Shown here one piece after another: positions 1-11,950 of a stretch of 64,000 bases of DNA. Position numbers and translations under genes: made by a program. Under the pieces are notes generated by a model. It was not told the origin of the DNA. It saw only the letters and a program-made list of their open reading frames with translations, and made no database searches. Every line of letters begins with the position of its first letter. The stretch's first letter is position 1. Location of the stretch: positions 10,750,330-10,814,329 of the forward strand of contig OY992538.1 of assembly GCA_963921195.1 (NCBI GenBank), written 5' to 3'. The DNA is from Pegoplata infirma (taxonomy: Eukaryota; Arthropoda; Insecta; Diptera; Anthomyiidae).

Positions 1-570
1 AACCTTTTCTATAGGATGAAAGTTTTAAAATTGAGAAATCTTATAAGAAAAATCTTAATAAAGAAACACTAAAAAAACTTAACTAATGATTCAAATCCAA
101 CGTGAGGTACCCTGCAAAAAAAAAAAAAATTGTAAAAAAATTTTAGTAAAAAAAATGTTAGTAAAAATAAATTTTCCCCACGCCAAACCCAAGAGCTGAA
201 TCCACGTCTGGGTAATGTGTTAATAATTTTCCTACAAAAAAAAAAAAAAACAGGCGGATGGAAGAATTGCCCTCTCAAAGTATTGTTTTGCTTCTTTTAT
301 TTAACTGTATTTCTAATATTTGTTTTATCAGTTTCATTTTTACCCGGATGACAAGATTACTAAAGATTTGGTCAGTTGTTTAAAATTTTAATACAAACTG
401 CTCAAATTCTTTTTATTTTGTTTGTGATGAAAAAATTGATTTTGTAAAGCCAGTACGACTTTGTCGTTTTTGAAAAAAAAATCCTAACTTTTTGTATGGC
501 TTTTATACAAAAAATTTAAAATTTGTTAGAAGTATTGGATCTTTTTTGCAAAAAAAACACTGTAAAAATA
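1..570. other. AT-rich intergenic/intronic DNA
   Basis: Very AT-rich sequence with A and T homopolymer runs. I see no exon, RNA gene or clear repeat boundary before the fold-back element that starts at 571. Confidence 0.6.
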
Positions 571-1303
571 CTACACCATTTCCAATTGTATTTCAGAAAG
601 TATCAATTGTATTTCAGAAGTTATCAATTGTATTTCAGAATTTATCAATTGTATTTCAGAAATTTTTGATTGTATTTCAGAACTTATCAATTGTATTTCA
701 GAATTTATCAATTGCATTTCAGAAATTATCAATTGTATTTCTGGAAATATCAATTGTGTTTCAGAAACTAGCAATTGTATTTCAGAAATGATCAATTGTA
801 TTTCAGATATTATCAATTGCATTTCAGAAATTATCAATTGTATTTCATATGTTATCAATTGTATTTCAGAATTTATCAATTGTATTTTAGATATTACGAA
901 TTGCATTTCAGAAATTATCAATTGTATTTCAGAAGTTATCAATTGTATTTCATGAATTTATTAATTGTATTTCAGAAATAATCAATTGTATTTCAGAATG
1001 TATCAATTGAATTTAGAAAATATCAATTGTGTTTCAGAATTTATCAATTGTATATCAGATATAATCAACTGTATTTCAGAATTTATCAATTGTATTTCAG
1101 AATTATCAATTGTATTTTAGAAACTAACCTTAGTAAACCAATTGAAAATTTCTGAAATACAATTGATAAATTCTGAAATACAATTGATAATTTCTGAAAT
1201 ACAATTGATAATATCTGATTTTCAATTGATATTTCCTGAAATACAATTGATAACTTCTGAAATACAATTGATAATTTCTGAAATACAATTGGAAATGGTG
1301 TAG
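571..1303. mobile_element. Fold-back element FB-A with minisatellite arms
   Basis: The ends are perfect inverted repeats of 28 bp: it opens with CTACACCATTTCCAATTG and closes with the reverse complement ending GGTGTAG. The left arm (about 585-1120) is roughly 28 imperfect copies of an 18-20 bp unit, core TATCAATTGTATTTCAGAA. The right arm (about 1140-1300) has about eight copies in the opposite orientation. Long inverted arms built of short tandem repeats are the layout of Foldback-type elements. The open frames across it on both strands arise because the unit length is close to a multiple of three; they are not genes. No convincing target duplication is visible (aata / atat at the borders). 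Confidence 0.8.
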
Positions 1304-1564
1304 ATATATTTTTAAAAACGATAAAAACATATTTGCTTTAAACATATTAAATTTTTTAACGAATAAAAATTTTAATAGATATTTTTTGTAATTTTTGTGT
1401 GGGAAAGGATTCATTTCGTATGATTTCCATGATAAATATTTTTAAAAAGAAGGTTTCCTGGAGAACTTAGATTGCGATTCACCTTTTAGAAAGAAATTGA
1501 AAACAAATTTTCCGAAAAAGTTTGGGCTTATACAATTTTGCCATTACATTTAACACCAGTCTAG

Positions 1565-1750
1565 CAACCGTTTCACGAAAAAAAGCTTCATCAATTTAAT
1601 GAAATCTTTTATAAAATGTGATGAAATTTTTCATAAACTTTTTAAAGCGTTTCATAAATATTATGAAGTATTTCATTATATTCATTTAAAACTTTACGAA
1701 ATGTCAAAAAGGGTATGAAATATTGTTTTTCAATTCTTTCAGTATGTTCC
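1565..1750. mobile_element. MITE fragment with ATGAAA/TTTCAT repeats
   Basis: Short stretch with many TTTCATAAA and ATGAAAT words in both orientations, beginning near GCTTCATCA. It resembles the interiors of the TA-target MITEs at 15975 and 43517, but I cannot fix its ends. Confidence 0.35.
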
Positions 1751-3150
1751 ACCTCGCAATCAAAATCTTTTGCCCCGGAAACCTTCTCAAAGAGTTTCAG
1801 ATTTTATTTAAGAAATTATAATAAAAAATAAATTTTCATCTATTTTACTAAATTTGTGTTTGTGTGTGTTTTTATCTAAAGTGTTAAATTGAGTGTAAAA
1901 TTGCTTTTGTTTATATTTTAAAAAAGGTTTATAAATAGATCTTTGATATTTAAAAGTGATGATTTGTTATTCTAAACTTCTTCCCCTTAAAAAAAATATG
2001 CTTTATTATTTTTATAAAAGTTAAAAGTTTATATTTCTATACATGACACACACACTCACTCAAAAATTTTCTTTATTTTTTATTATTTATCTTTTTTATA
2101 TATTTTTGCAATAAAACTAATGAAGCTGAGAAATTTGAAAGTTTTCATTTCATTGATTATTAATTTGTTGATTTTCAACACATGCTCCACTAACATAAAT
2201 TTTTTTTTTTCGAAAACAATAATAAAATCTGATAAAAGTAAAAACTTAGTAAAATAAAATAAAAAAAATAGCAGTTTTGTTTCTAAATGATTTGATATTG
2301 AGTTTTGGTTTTAGCTGTATTGAAAACTTTTGTGGTTTGTGTGTTTTTTTTGGTTATTTTTCATAAATACTAAACTAAAACTTTAGACGTGTTAAAAAAT
2401 TATAATGAAAATTGAAAATAATAATAAACGAAATATTTAATATAAAAAGCAAGCAATTCAAATTTAACTTGGCTTTGAAATATATGAAAGAAAATAACAA
2501 TTAAGAGAAGAAAATAGGAGAATTATTAAGACTTTTTTGACTTTATGGCCTAGTTGCTGGAATCTCCGTTAAACTTGGTTTAGTTAATCTGAACACAGAT
2601 TTGTTTTTTTATTAACAAGTTTGTTAATAAAATTTTAGCAGAACGGCATAATTTTGTTTCAAATGTTGGGATTAATTGAAATAGATTAGAAGCCGAGTTT
2701 CACCCAATGTAAAACTAAGTTTAAAGTTAATCCTCATCCTAAAATATTGGCCTAAGGCTAATGAATTACCCTAATTCACTAATTGAAGTTTTTTTTTTTG
2801 TAAAAAAAGAACAACTAAATAGTTCTGTAAAAATAAATTTTGATTTTTCCAAGAATTTTAAATGTTTTAGCTTCTCAAAAAATCTTCTTTAATTTACTTA
2901 AAAAACTACACTGTGTAACAAATTTAGAGTCATAAAAAAAACTGAAGACGGCTAAAAGTAGCCCAAAAACACTTAAAGGTTTTGAAAACATACATGTGGT
3001 TTATTTTTGGGCCCATTGTATTTAAAATTTTTTTTTTAAAGGCGCTTGGAAAACGTCAAAAGACTATAATAAATACACTTCTGAGCAGGGTGAGAAATGG
3101 CACATGTGCCCAGGGCACATTTGATACATGGTACAACTGAAATGTGCCAT
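1751..3150. other. AT-rich DNA, no recognised gene
   Basis: Homopolymer-rich sequence with a CA-rich patch near 2045. The segment 2540-2760 (GGCCTAGTTGCTGG ... TTGGCCTAAGGC) is less AT-rich and may be an old repeat, but no inverted ends could be proved. Confidence 0.5.
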
Positions 3151-3152
3151 TT

Positions 3153-4040
3153 GGCACACTCAAAAAAAAAGAACTGTAATGTTAGCAAAAAAAAGCTTGT
3201 AAACCTACAAGAAAATTTGCTGATTTTGAACTCACAATTTTTTTGCTAAAGTTAGCAAAAATATTTTGCCAATAATTAGTTAACTATTTTTTTTTTTTTT
3301 TGACTTAGTTCATACACATTTGAGGACCCCATTGGGTTCGGACCCCATTGGTCCAGACCCTGATGGGCCAAGGCCTATTTGGGTTCCTTAAAAATCGTCA
3401 TAGTTTTTGATCCAAAATTTGTGTCCGTTTCGCTCTACCTTGCTTAGTTTTTGAGATACGTGATTATAGGGGACCACTGGGGTCTTGAGAATTAAAAAAC
3501 TCGATAACATCAAAAATATTACTCGGAGAGCTTTTGACTATTTTGCGGTCTACGTATTGAGAGCTACAAAAATGATTTTGGACTTTTTGTTGTGTCGGCA
3601 ATATTTACCGAGATATAAGCATTTTAAAATTTTCGGGAATGCTAACTTTTTTGGATCCAAAGTTAGGTCCCATTAGGGTCCACACATGTGAAGAGGACCC
3701 GCGAAAGTATGGAGATTCTAAGAACCAAAAAAGCCCTCCATTTTGCTCTATCTGGCTTAGTTTCCGAGATAGCGCCATTTTTAGTTTTCTGAAAATAAAA
3801 AAAAATTTACCATTTATTTTTGCTAATGTTAGCAAAAAATCTTGTAAAAATGTTGTCAACTCAATTTCAAATTTAGCAAAAGAAATTAGTTCAAAGTTTG
3901 TTTAAAATTGCTAATGTGCTAAATGAAGTTTACAAGAATTTTTTGCTAACATGCTAATCTCAACTAAAAATTTGCTAAAAGTTAGCTAACTAGCGTTAGC
4001 AAAAAAAAATTAGTAAATCTACTAACGTATTTTTTTGAGT
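3153..4040. mobile_element. TIR element with CACTCAAAAAAA ends
   Basis: Inverted termini CACTCAAAAAAA at 3154 and TTTTTTTGAGTG near 4040, with subterminal GTTAGCAAAAAA and its relatives recurring at both ends. The interior (3320-3780) carries repeated GGACCCCATTGG-like words. The open frames inside are on both strands and show no domain. It is a non-autonomous DNA element. Confidence 0.55.
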
Positions 4041-4229
4041 GCATAAGACCGTAATTTTTTTGTGTAGCAAAAAAGTCTTTCTTCCGATCTTGAACACCCG
4101 GGAAAGTTTTTATTTTCCTAGACCTAAAACTTATGCGGTACAAATTTAAGGCCAATCGGATTAAATTAACACGTGGCGCACTGTTTTGGTTATCGAGATA
4201 TAGCTATTTAAAATTTGCGACAAATTGGT

Positions 4230-5037
4230 TTTTGTACCTACACCACATTGTGGTACAGGGTATAATAAGTTTGTGCTGATGTTTGTAACTACCCGAAATA
4301 TTGGTCGTAGACCCACTTTTAAGTTTACTGATCGACTCAGAATCACTTTTTGAGTCGATTTAGCGATGTCCGTCCGTCTGTATGTTCATGTAAACGGTTT
4401 AAACACGATACAGGTCGCAATTTTTAATCAATTGACTTGAAATTTGAAACTTAAGCCTCTTTTGGCCCAAGGACGAAGCATATTGAAATTTGAGAAAATT
4501 GGTCCATATTTAGACCTAGCCCCTATACAAAGGTCCTCTTTAGTTTTGACTCAAACGACTCTTATAACCGCATTATAAGAGGAATCGTTTCGACATTTGG
4601 CAGGTAATCATGTTTCGTCTACACAAATCACCATTCAAAATTTTAAATAAATCGGACCAGTTCTTCTTGTAGCCCCCCATACTATAAAAACCACCGTCCC
4701 GATTTTCACATAAATCGCTCAAATTTCATGCAAATGGAAAATATTTAATTAAAATTTGTTTTGTGTATGTTAAACGCGTACTTTAATAACCTCATCAAAT
4801 CTGATTATCATCGGACCATTTTTGGACTCAGTTAAAGCGATTTTTTGTCAACAAAAATAAGCCTTTTTCACTCAAATTTGATGTCTGATTGTGAGTGTTT
4901 TTTACACTAATTAAAGAGTTGACAAAATATAGATCTAATCGGTCCATGTTTGAACTTGGGACCCATTTTCCGGTAAACTCTGGTGTAGGGTATTATATGG
5001 TCAATCTTGACCGACTATAATTTTCTCACTTGTTTTT
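4230..5037. repeat. Dispersed repeat P2 (tacaccacattgtggtaca... / ...cttgtttttt)
   Basis: Begins with TACACCACATTGTGGTACAG, contains GTCCGTCCGTCTGTATG and ends with GTAGGGTATTATATGGTCAA, a GACCGACTATA stretch and CACTTGTTTTTT. A second copy lies in the opposite orientation at 31832-32655. Layout is like family P with a different subfamily sequence. No coding capacity. Confidence 0.7.
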
Positions 5038-5970
5038 TCTACGTTCAAGATTTTTTTTTAAAATCTCGAAATTTCTTTTCCTTAACCCTTTTATAGAGAT
5101 TGAGACATTCTTTCATTTGAACTTGATCTGAGACAATTCCGATCATTTTAGATGTTTTTAAACTTTCCACCAATATTTTGAATTTTTAAAAGATAAAAAA
5201 TAAAATTCCTGCGATTCATCATTTTTATTGATTTTGGCATTTTGAATATGCATATCAAGAAACTTCTGAAATCGGTCGAGCGGTTTTCGAGATATCGCCA
5301 TTTGAAATTTGTCAAAAAATTTCTATAAAGTGCGGATTAATTTTAAGCCGGGCTTAAAAAATATATCATCTTCCAAAACACTTCAGAATGTAGTTTTAGT
5401 TCCGATCCAATTTTAAACACTGATTTGGTAAAAAAATGCAACAAAAAAATGTGGTTTTTTGTATTCTTCGATATTTAGGCATTTTTCGAATGTCGCGGAA
5501 CTTTCCACATCAAACAAGCCCTACACAGGTTCACAAAATTTTAACTTTTTCAATTTGCCTGACCTTTCATAACTGATTTATATGGATTTTAGTGTGCTGA
5601 TTCCGAATCTGTTATCCAATTGTTTCCATCAGCTCGCGTTCGCGAGCAAATCGCTTTTAAACAGTCGAAAAAGTGCGTTTTTTACAAAAAAAAATTTAGT
5701 GCCTCAGTTTTGAACACGAACTTAACTATATTGGATGCCAGGATTCTAAAACTGGTATTAGCTTTTTTCTGATAGCTTTAGTTTTCGAGTTATTAAAAAG
5801 GGCATAAATATTTAGACAACATTTAAGAGGTCATAAATTTAAAAATTTTATTTTAGCGATATCTCAAAAACTAAAGATGACTCAACAAAAGTAAGAGCAT
5901 TTTTGGAATCAGCATATCCAACATACCTAAAATCGTCATTCACTTTTTGGATGTAAGACTAGTGTTGGTA
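5038..5970. repeat. Decayed repeat DNA with 'gagatatcgcc' motifs
   Basis: Diffuse repeat sequence with recurring words such as CGAGATATCGCCATTTGAAA, also seen at 36.2-38.4 kb, 41.2 kb, 51.8 kb and 58.2-58.8 kb. It continues on the far side of the hairpin element at 5981. No gene seen. Confidence 0.45.
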
Positions 5971-5980
5971 AATATAGACT

Positions 5981-6757
5981 AGACTGCCCAGAAAAAAACC
6001 AAGTTGTTATTTTCTTGGGGGATACCTGCGAATTTTGTTCCTTTTAGTGCAAAAAAATTTCGGTTTTTTTTTGGGATTTTTAAAATAATATCTAGAGGTC
6101 GCGATCTCGCGTTTTATAACGATTTATTTTTTTTGAGTTTTTTATTATTTTAAATTGTTAAATATGATTAATATGATAAAATATTAATAATTTCAGACAA
6201 AAAAAAAATTAAATTAAAAATTAAATATCGCTCATTCCATGAGATGTCTCCCAGCATCTAATCAAATGTTCTTTAATTTATTTGAAATTTCGCACACAGG
6301 TACACTATGGAGCAATTAAAATAAATTCGTTTTTAGTTTCGCGAAAATCCACGAATTCGCGAACGCGAATATATTCGCGAATTCACGGATTTTCTCGGAA
6401 CTAACAACTGATTTATTTTAATGGCTTCATAGTGTTCATGTGTGCAAAATTTCAAATAAATTAAGGAACATTTGATTAGATGCTGGGAGACATCTCATGG
6501 AATGAGCGATATTTAATTTTTAATTTAATTTTTTTTTTGTCTCAAATTAATAATATTTTATCATATTAATCATATTTAACAATTTAAAATAATAAAAAAC
6601 TCAAAAAAAATAAATCGTTATAAAACGCGAGATCGCGACCTCTAGATATTATTTTAAAAATCCCAAAAAAAAACCGAAATTTTTTTGCACAAAAAGGAAC
6701 AAAATTTGCAGGTATCCCCCAAGAAAATAAAAACTTCGCTTTTTTTCTGGGCAGTCT
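5981..6757. mobile_element. 777-bp long-TIR hairpin element (MULE-like MITE)
   Basis: Almost the whole element is one inverted repeat. The left end AGACTGCCCAGAAAAA is matched by TTTTTCTGGGCAGTCT at the right end, and the arms run about 370 bp each to a small palindromic centre rich in TCGCGAA near 6340-6400. It is flanked by the perfect 10-bp direct repeat AATATAGACT (5971-5980 and 6758-6767). Long TIRs with a 9-10 bp target duplication fit Mutator-like elements. There is no coding sequence, so it is non-autonomous. A transcript across it would fold into a long hairpin. Confidence 0.85.
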
Positions 6758-6767
6758 AATATAGACT

Positions 6768-7440
6768 CACAAACATGTCAAAAACAACAAATTTTCAAAG
6801 TTTCCTTAGGCTATATCTCGAAAACTAGAGCTGACCCAAAAAACGGTATCCAGTTTTGAAATCAGCGTACCCCTAATATCCAAAATTAACTATCAGAACC
6901 CGGGCAAAAAAAGTGTTGCCCTGTGTAATTTACAAGAAAAATATTAATAGAACATTTTAACCCTTCAAATGGACTTTTTATTAGATTTCAAAGATTAATT
7001 TTTGAAAATGGACTAAAACGACCCCTTAAAATGGTAGAGAGTTAACATGTTCTTGGAAAAGAAACGCCATACAATTTAACTGAAGACATCGAACATTATA
7101 CGTTTATCAACGTTTACGTTTTCCAAACGCCTTTGATAAAAAAATTAAAAACTTCAGTGGGCCATAAAAAAGATATTTGATATATCTTTGGAAAACCCAT
7201 TGGCGATTATGTTTATTTAGTGGTCTACATTCATTTATCAATGGAGCTCCCTAAATTTGTTGCACAGTGTAGTCTACTTTAATTAGATATACTCGATGCC
7301 CTTAAATTTGTTGCACAGTGTAATCTGCTGATGTAGAATATTAAATAAATATATTTCTGAATAAATCGACAAATTTACAGAATTTTTCGAAAGATTATGT
7401 TATCGAGTGTACTTCACCATATTCAGATTTACTTCGTATT
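6768..7440. repeat. Decayed repeat DNA right of the hairpin element
   Basis: Continues the repeat interrupted at 5981, with GGCTATATCTCGAAAACTAG near 6810. The phrase AAATTTGTTGCACAGTGTA occurs twice (7254 and 7304). No gene seen. Confidence 0.4.
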
Positions 7441-8165
7441 AAAATTCCAATTAAATTTCGAAATTTTCATTTGAAAATTGAAATTTGTTTTTAAAAAACT
7501 CGAAAATGGGCGTGTCCAATTCGTAAAAGATTTTAAATTCAAAATATATCAGGTAAAATTTTAAAAATACCATTTATAATTCAAAAAAGATCATTAAGAA
7601 TTTGAAATTAAAAAAATAATAATTTGAAATTCGAAAAGAAAAATAGTTTAAAATTTGAATATGATCATTAAATTTCGAAAAAAATCTATCAAATTTTGAA
7701 AAAATAATTTTAAATTCGAATATATATTAGATTTCAAATATTTGTAGAGGAATAGTTAATTCCAATAAAATCTGTTAAATATTATTTGATATTTTTGATT
7801 TTCAATTGATCTTTTTCGAGTTTAAATTAATCTTTTGCGAACTTAAATCGATTTTTAAAATTTTAATTAATCATTTCCTAATTGCGATGGATCGATTTCG
7901 AATTTCAGTTGATCTTTTTCAAAATTTTACTTATTAGTTTTCAAAATTATTTTTTTAATTGTAGTTGATTCTACTATAACTCAATTGACTTGTTTTTTGA
8001 AATTCAATTGATCTTTAGCGAATTTCTATTGATCAATTGGATATTTTAGTTGATCTATTTTGGGTTTAAATGAATCCTTAAATAATTTAAACTGATATTT
8101 TTCGAATTTTAATAAAATTTTTAAAATTCTAACTGATCTAATTCAATTTTTAGTAGGGTTAGATC
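7440..8165. repeat. Degenerate fold-back array
   Basis: The left half is rich in AAATTCGAAAA-type words; the right half has the reverse-oriented GATCTTTTTCGAATTT-type words at intervals of about 25-30 bp. This is the pattern expected of an old, eroded copy of the fold-back arms at 28681 and 42439. The CTACACCATTT ends are not preserved. Confidence 0.4.
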
Positions 8166-8459
8166 AAAAAATTAATAAACATTCAAGCTCGAGGCTAATT
8201 GAAACATTTAGTAAAAAAGGTCGAAAACTACAAAACTAAAAATATATTTTAAAAATATTTTCTTCTCTTAATTGTTTATAAATAATTACAAATAAAAAAA
8301 ATATATTTAATTTTAAAATTTATTTTATTTGTTAGCTTTATTCAAACAAAAAAAGTATTTTGTAAGCAATACATCTAGTTTTATTTTTTTATATTTTATT
8401 TTTTTTCTGTAAAATATGCATTTTTCAATATCTAGTTTTTTTTGAATTTGCCTAAATAC

Positions 8460-8567
8460 CTAATTGAGCAATGCGTTCGATGAATGGTGTCTTTTGACGA
8501 AATTTCCTAGGTGGTAAAGATGAAGATGATGCTTCATTTAATGTCATCTCCGAGTTGTCTTCATCTA
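8460..8567 (-). CDS. Candidate internal exon of the C1-domain gene
   Basis: Read on the minus strand this 108-bp segment is open in one frame and encodes about 35 residues, including DEDNSEMTLNEASSSS and PPRKFRQKTPFIERIAQL, a normal-looking acidic/Ser-rich linker followed by a basic segment. It stands out from the AT-rich surroundings by base and codon composition. It is preceded by an AG acceptor after GTGTGGAATAG and followed by a GT donor (GTATTT) at 8459-8454. An alternative acceptor 3 bases downstream would start the exon at 8564. Its start phase (two bases complete a codon) fits the single base left over by the exon at 26797-26952, so the two may be neighbours separated by an ~18-kb intron. 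No domain recognised. The exon reading is probable; membership in the same gene is inference. Confidence 0.65.
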
Positions 8568-8678
8568 CTATTCCACACATAACATACACAATACATACAC
8601 ATAACAATAATCATAATAATAATAATAATAGTAGGGGGATACACGCATAATTTAAAGATAAATGTGTGAAACGAAATA
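8568..8678. repeat. Microsatellite-like (ATA)n / CA-rich stretch
   Basis: Contains ACATACACA words and a run of AATAATAATAATAATAG at about 8610-8632. No other signal. Confidence 0.6.
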
Positions 8679-10338
8679 CACAGAAAAAATAAAGTTGATT
8701 TAAAATTTGTTAAAATAAATTTTAATAATATATTTTTTAGTTAATGCAATTAATAAATTAATGGATGAAACAATTAATTTTTTTACTGAATCATTTATTT
8801 TTTTATTGAACTAATTAATTTTTTTTATAAAATCAATTAATTTTTTAATTGAATCAATTAATTTTTTGATTAAATCAAGTAATTTTTAATTAATTAATAG
8901 ATGCAAAAGCTGCTTTAATTTTTTTAAAGTGATATTTTATAAATTTCAAATATCAATTATTTTTCTAATTGAATCGGGTAATTGAATCAAATAATTTTTT
9001 AATTAAATAAATTAATTCTGATTAATTTTTATTAAAAAATAAAAATTGTTTTATTCGACCTTTAAAATATTACATTTTGAGGATGTTTATTCTGGCTCGA
9101 GGTCATTATTTTCTTTACTAATTAAAACCATGATATTCTCATAGCATAATTTTCAAGAAAATTATTTTTTGTTTTAAATTTTATTTATGTTGGTCATTTT
9201 TGCAAGACTTAATCGACACGTGTTTCGGAATTTGTCAAGATTCCATTGTCAAGATTATTTAGCAAAAATAGAAACGATTTTTATTTTTTAATAAACATTA
9301 ATCAGAATTTGAACATAATGGTTGGCACGCTATGTGATGAATAACCCTAATATGGAGTATTTCTCACAACAACAACACAAATAAAATATTGTTGTAGTCC
9401 AATGGACTATCGTATGTAAAATTGTTTTAAATATTTTTGTTGGTTATTGACAATCGTTGCCTTATTAGTATGGTACAATTTCTTCGTCTTTCTAATTCTT
9501 ATTGTGAATAGAGGCGAATATGTATTAATATTCCAGTTTGTGCACAAACGATTTGTCATTAGACTCGTTTGCTACTTTGTAGTAAATCGTTTCTATTTTT
9601 GCTAAATAATCTTGACAATGGAATCTTAACAAATTCCGAAACACGTGTCGATTAAGTCTGGCAAAAATGACCAACATAAATAAATTTAAAACAAAAAATA
9701 ATTTTCTTGAAAATTATGCTATGAGAATATCATGGTTTTAATTAGTAAAGAAAATAATGACCTCGAGCCAGAATAAACATCCTCAAAATATAAATAAATA
9801 AATTTTTTAATTGAAATAAATAATTTTTGAATTGAATCAATTATTTTTTTAATTAAAACAATTATATTATTTAGTTAAAAATACTAAAATCTATTTTTTA
9901 AATTTGCAAATATCAATTTGGAATAAAGTCAATTAAGCAATGCTTATTTTTCTTTGATTTAAAAAAAAATAATTGAATCAATCAATTAATTTTTTAGATC
10001 AATAAATTTTTTATTTCATTAAGTTGTTAGATAATAAATTAATTCATGCAAAAAGCTGATTTAAATTTTTAAAGTGATATTTTATAAATTTCATATATCA
10101 ATTAATTTCTTAATTGAATCAAATAATTTTGTAATTGCATTAATTAAAATTATTAATTAAAATAATTAATATTTTTATTGAATCAATTATTTTTTTAATT
10201 GAATCAATTATATTTTTTAATTAAAAAATCCAAAATTTATTTGTTTGAATTTTCAAATATCAATTTGGAATAAGTCAATTATTTAATGCTTATTTTTCTT
10301 TGATTTAACAAACATTTTAACAATGATTTTTTCTGTGT
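8679..10338. mobile_element. TA-target TIR element (CACAGAAAAAAT) with nested insertion
   Basis: Opens with CACAGAAAAAATAAAG and closes with GATTTTTTCTGTG, each next to TA, giving the TA target duplication typical of Tc1/mariner-type MITEs. The interior is dominated by AATTAATTTTTTAATTGAATC words in both directions. It is interrupted by a second TIR element at 9074-9789. No coding capacity. Confidence 0.65.
9074..9789. mobile_element. Nested element with ~220-bp terminal inverted repeats
   Basis: The left arm starts ATTTTGAGGATGTTTATTCT; the right arm ends with its reverse complement, with the palindromic word CTCGAG just inside each end. The arms match for about 220 bp, to the word GTTTCGGAATTTGTCAAGAT and beyond. 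The core (about 9300-9560) is unique-looking and non-coding. A solo left arm lies at 35527-35702. Confidence 0.8.
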
Positions 10339-10550
10339 ATTATGTGATTTTTTGCACAGGTTTCGTATCACACAGTTATCTTTAATATTATAATTGATAA
10401 GTTCGATAAAACAATTCGATTTGTATCTTTCTGTATTTTTTTATGATCACAGAATAGAAGATACGCAACAAAATTTCACAATAAAAACACAGTTTCACAA
10501 AAAAAGGTTTTGAGCCAGAAACTAGACCCTGTAATACTTATAAAATTTGA

Positions 10551-11372
10551 CTTCCTGAATTCGATTCCACCAACAGAATTGAATTCTATCGTTGGGTTTT
10601 CCTGTAATTTGCATGGAAAGTCCGCAAAGTAAGCCTACCCGATTTATTTGTAAATTTTCAATAAAATCCGTCAAAAAATGTAGAAGTTACAGGCATTTGA
10701 AAATTAAATTATTAATTCAGTTTTATGCGATTTTATTAAAAAAACATTTTTTTTCTTCGTAATTAATCAAACTTAAACTTAGCATACCCAAATAAAATTT
10801 TAAAAATTTTGAACTTCCCGAGTAAAAAAGTTTTTTATATAATTATATATAATTTGATAAAATTATATCAAATTATATATAATTATATAAAATTATATAA
10901 AAAAAGGGTTAAATTCTTCAAAAATTGTATAAAATTATATATAATTTGATAAAATTATATATAATTATATCAAGGATTTGGTGGATATAATTATATCAGA
11001 TTATATCTAATTTGATAAAATTTTATCAAATTTTATAAAATTTTATCAAATTATATAAAATTTAATCAAATTATATATATTATATCCACCAAATCCTGGA
11101 TATAATTATATATAATTTTATCAAATTATATATAATTTTATCCAGCTTTTTGACGAATTTAACCCTTTTATATAATTTTATATATTTATATATAATTTGA
11201 TATAGTTTTATCAAATTATATATAATTATATATAAACTTTTTTACTCGGGTTATTTAAATTTACAAATAAATCAGGTATTTTCACTTTAAAGTCTTTCCT
11301 TGTAAATAACAGGAAAACCCAACGATAGAATTCAATTTTGAAAGCGAAATCGAATTCAGAAGGCCAAAATAT
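10551..11372. mobile_element. TIR element with a nested AT-rich hairpin
   Basis: Left arm GAATTCGATTCCACC ... GAATTCTATCGTTGGGTTTTCC; right arm GGAAAACCCAACGATAGAATTC ... GAAATCGAATTC. The arms are about 100 bp each, including ATTTATTTGTAAATTT and its complement, and the interior holds a separate element at 10817-11250. No coding sequence. Confidence 0.7.
10817..11250. mobile_element. AT-hairpin MITE with CCCGAGTAAAAAAG ends
   Basis: Inverted ends CCCGAGTAAAAAAGTTT and AAACTTTTTTACTCGGG. The interior is almost entirely ATATAATT and TTTGATAAAA words arranged as internal palindromes, including GGTTAAATTC and its complement. Related copies at 34806-35158 (with TA target duplication), about 43628-43927, and a truncated one from 53013. 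Confidence 0.75.
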
Positions 11373-11945
11373 TCAGAATTATTATTAATTTTTTTGTGGG
11401 GCAGTGAAATCAATTAGATTGAATTCACATAATATTAAAATTTTCCTCTTTAAATTTCAGTGGCATCTCCTGTTCTACCTGCTTTAAATTTTTTTTTTGT
11501 TTCAAACCGAATTATTTTATCATTTTTCTTTTAATACATAAATACCAATATTTAAGACCACAATATACATTTTTTTAAATATTATTTGATTGTGGTAAAT
11601 ATTTATTCATTTGTGGTATGTAGCAATAATAATGATAATATTAAATTTATTATTTGTAATTTTCAAAATTACAAATTTTATTTTTAGATGATTGTATTAT
11701 ATTTTCAATCTATTTTTTATATATTATTTTCTTCCTTAACTAATAAAATCAATATATATGATATAAAAAAAAATATTGTAAGAGCCATAAGATTTGTTAT
11801 AAAAAAATCCAAATGGTCAATGAACATTTAATAAAATGACCAGTTTTGATATTGAAAGAAATGTTTTGCTATTAAAGTTTTTATTTGTATCAATTTTTAT
11901 TTTTATTTGCAATATATTTTTATTAGTTAATAGTAAATACTTGGA
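11373..11945. other. AT-rich DNA, no gene recognised
   Basis: The only non-AT island is TGGCATCTCCTGTTCTACC at 11460-11478. It looks exon-like but has no usable splice pair (see rejected items). Confidence 0.45.
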
Positions 11946-11950
11946 AGTGT

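Noticed and set aside
585..1300. Regular direct repeats resembling a CRISPR array
   Set aside because: No unique spacers: the units are contiguous and diverge gradually, and the array inverts half-way. The sequence is eukaryotic.
492..1414. Overlapping 60-120 codon ORFs on both strands
   Set aside because: They are produced by the 18-20 bp repeat arms of fold-back FB-A; the peptides are the same short string repeated, with no domain.
11455..11490. Exon-like TGGCATCTCCTGTTCTACC next to TTTCAG (plus) or AAAGCAG (minus)
   Set aside because: Plus strand has an acceptor but reaches no donor; minus strand has an acceptor in the right phase but hits TAA within ten codons with no GT donor. An alternative terminal exon cannot be excluded but is not supported.
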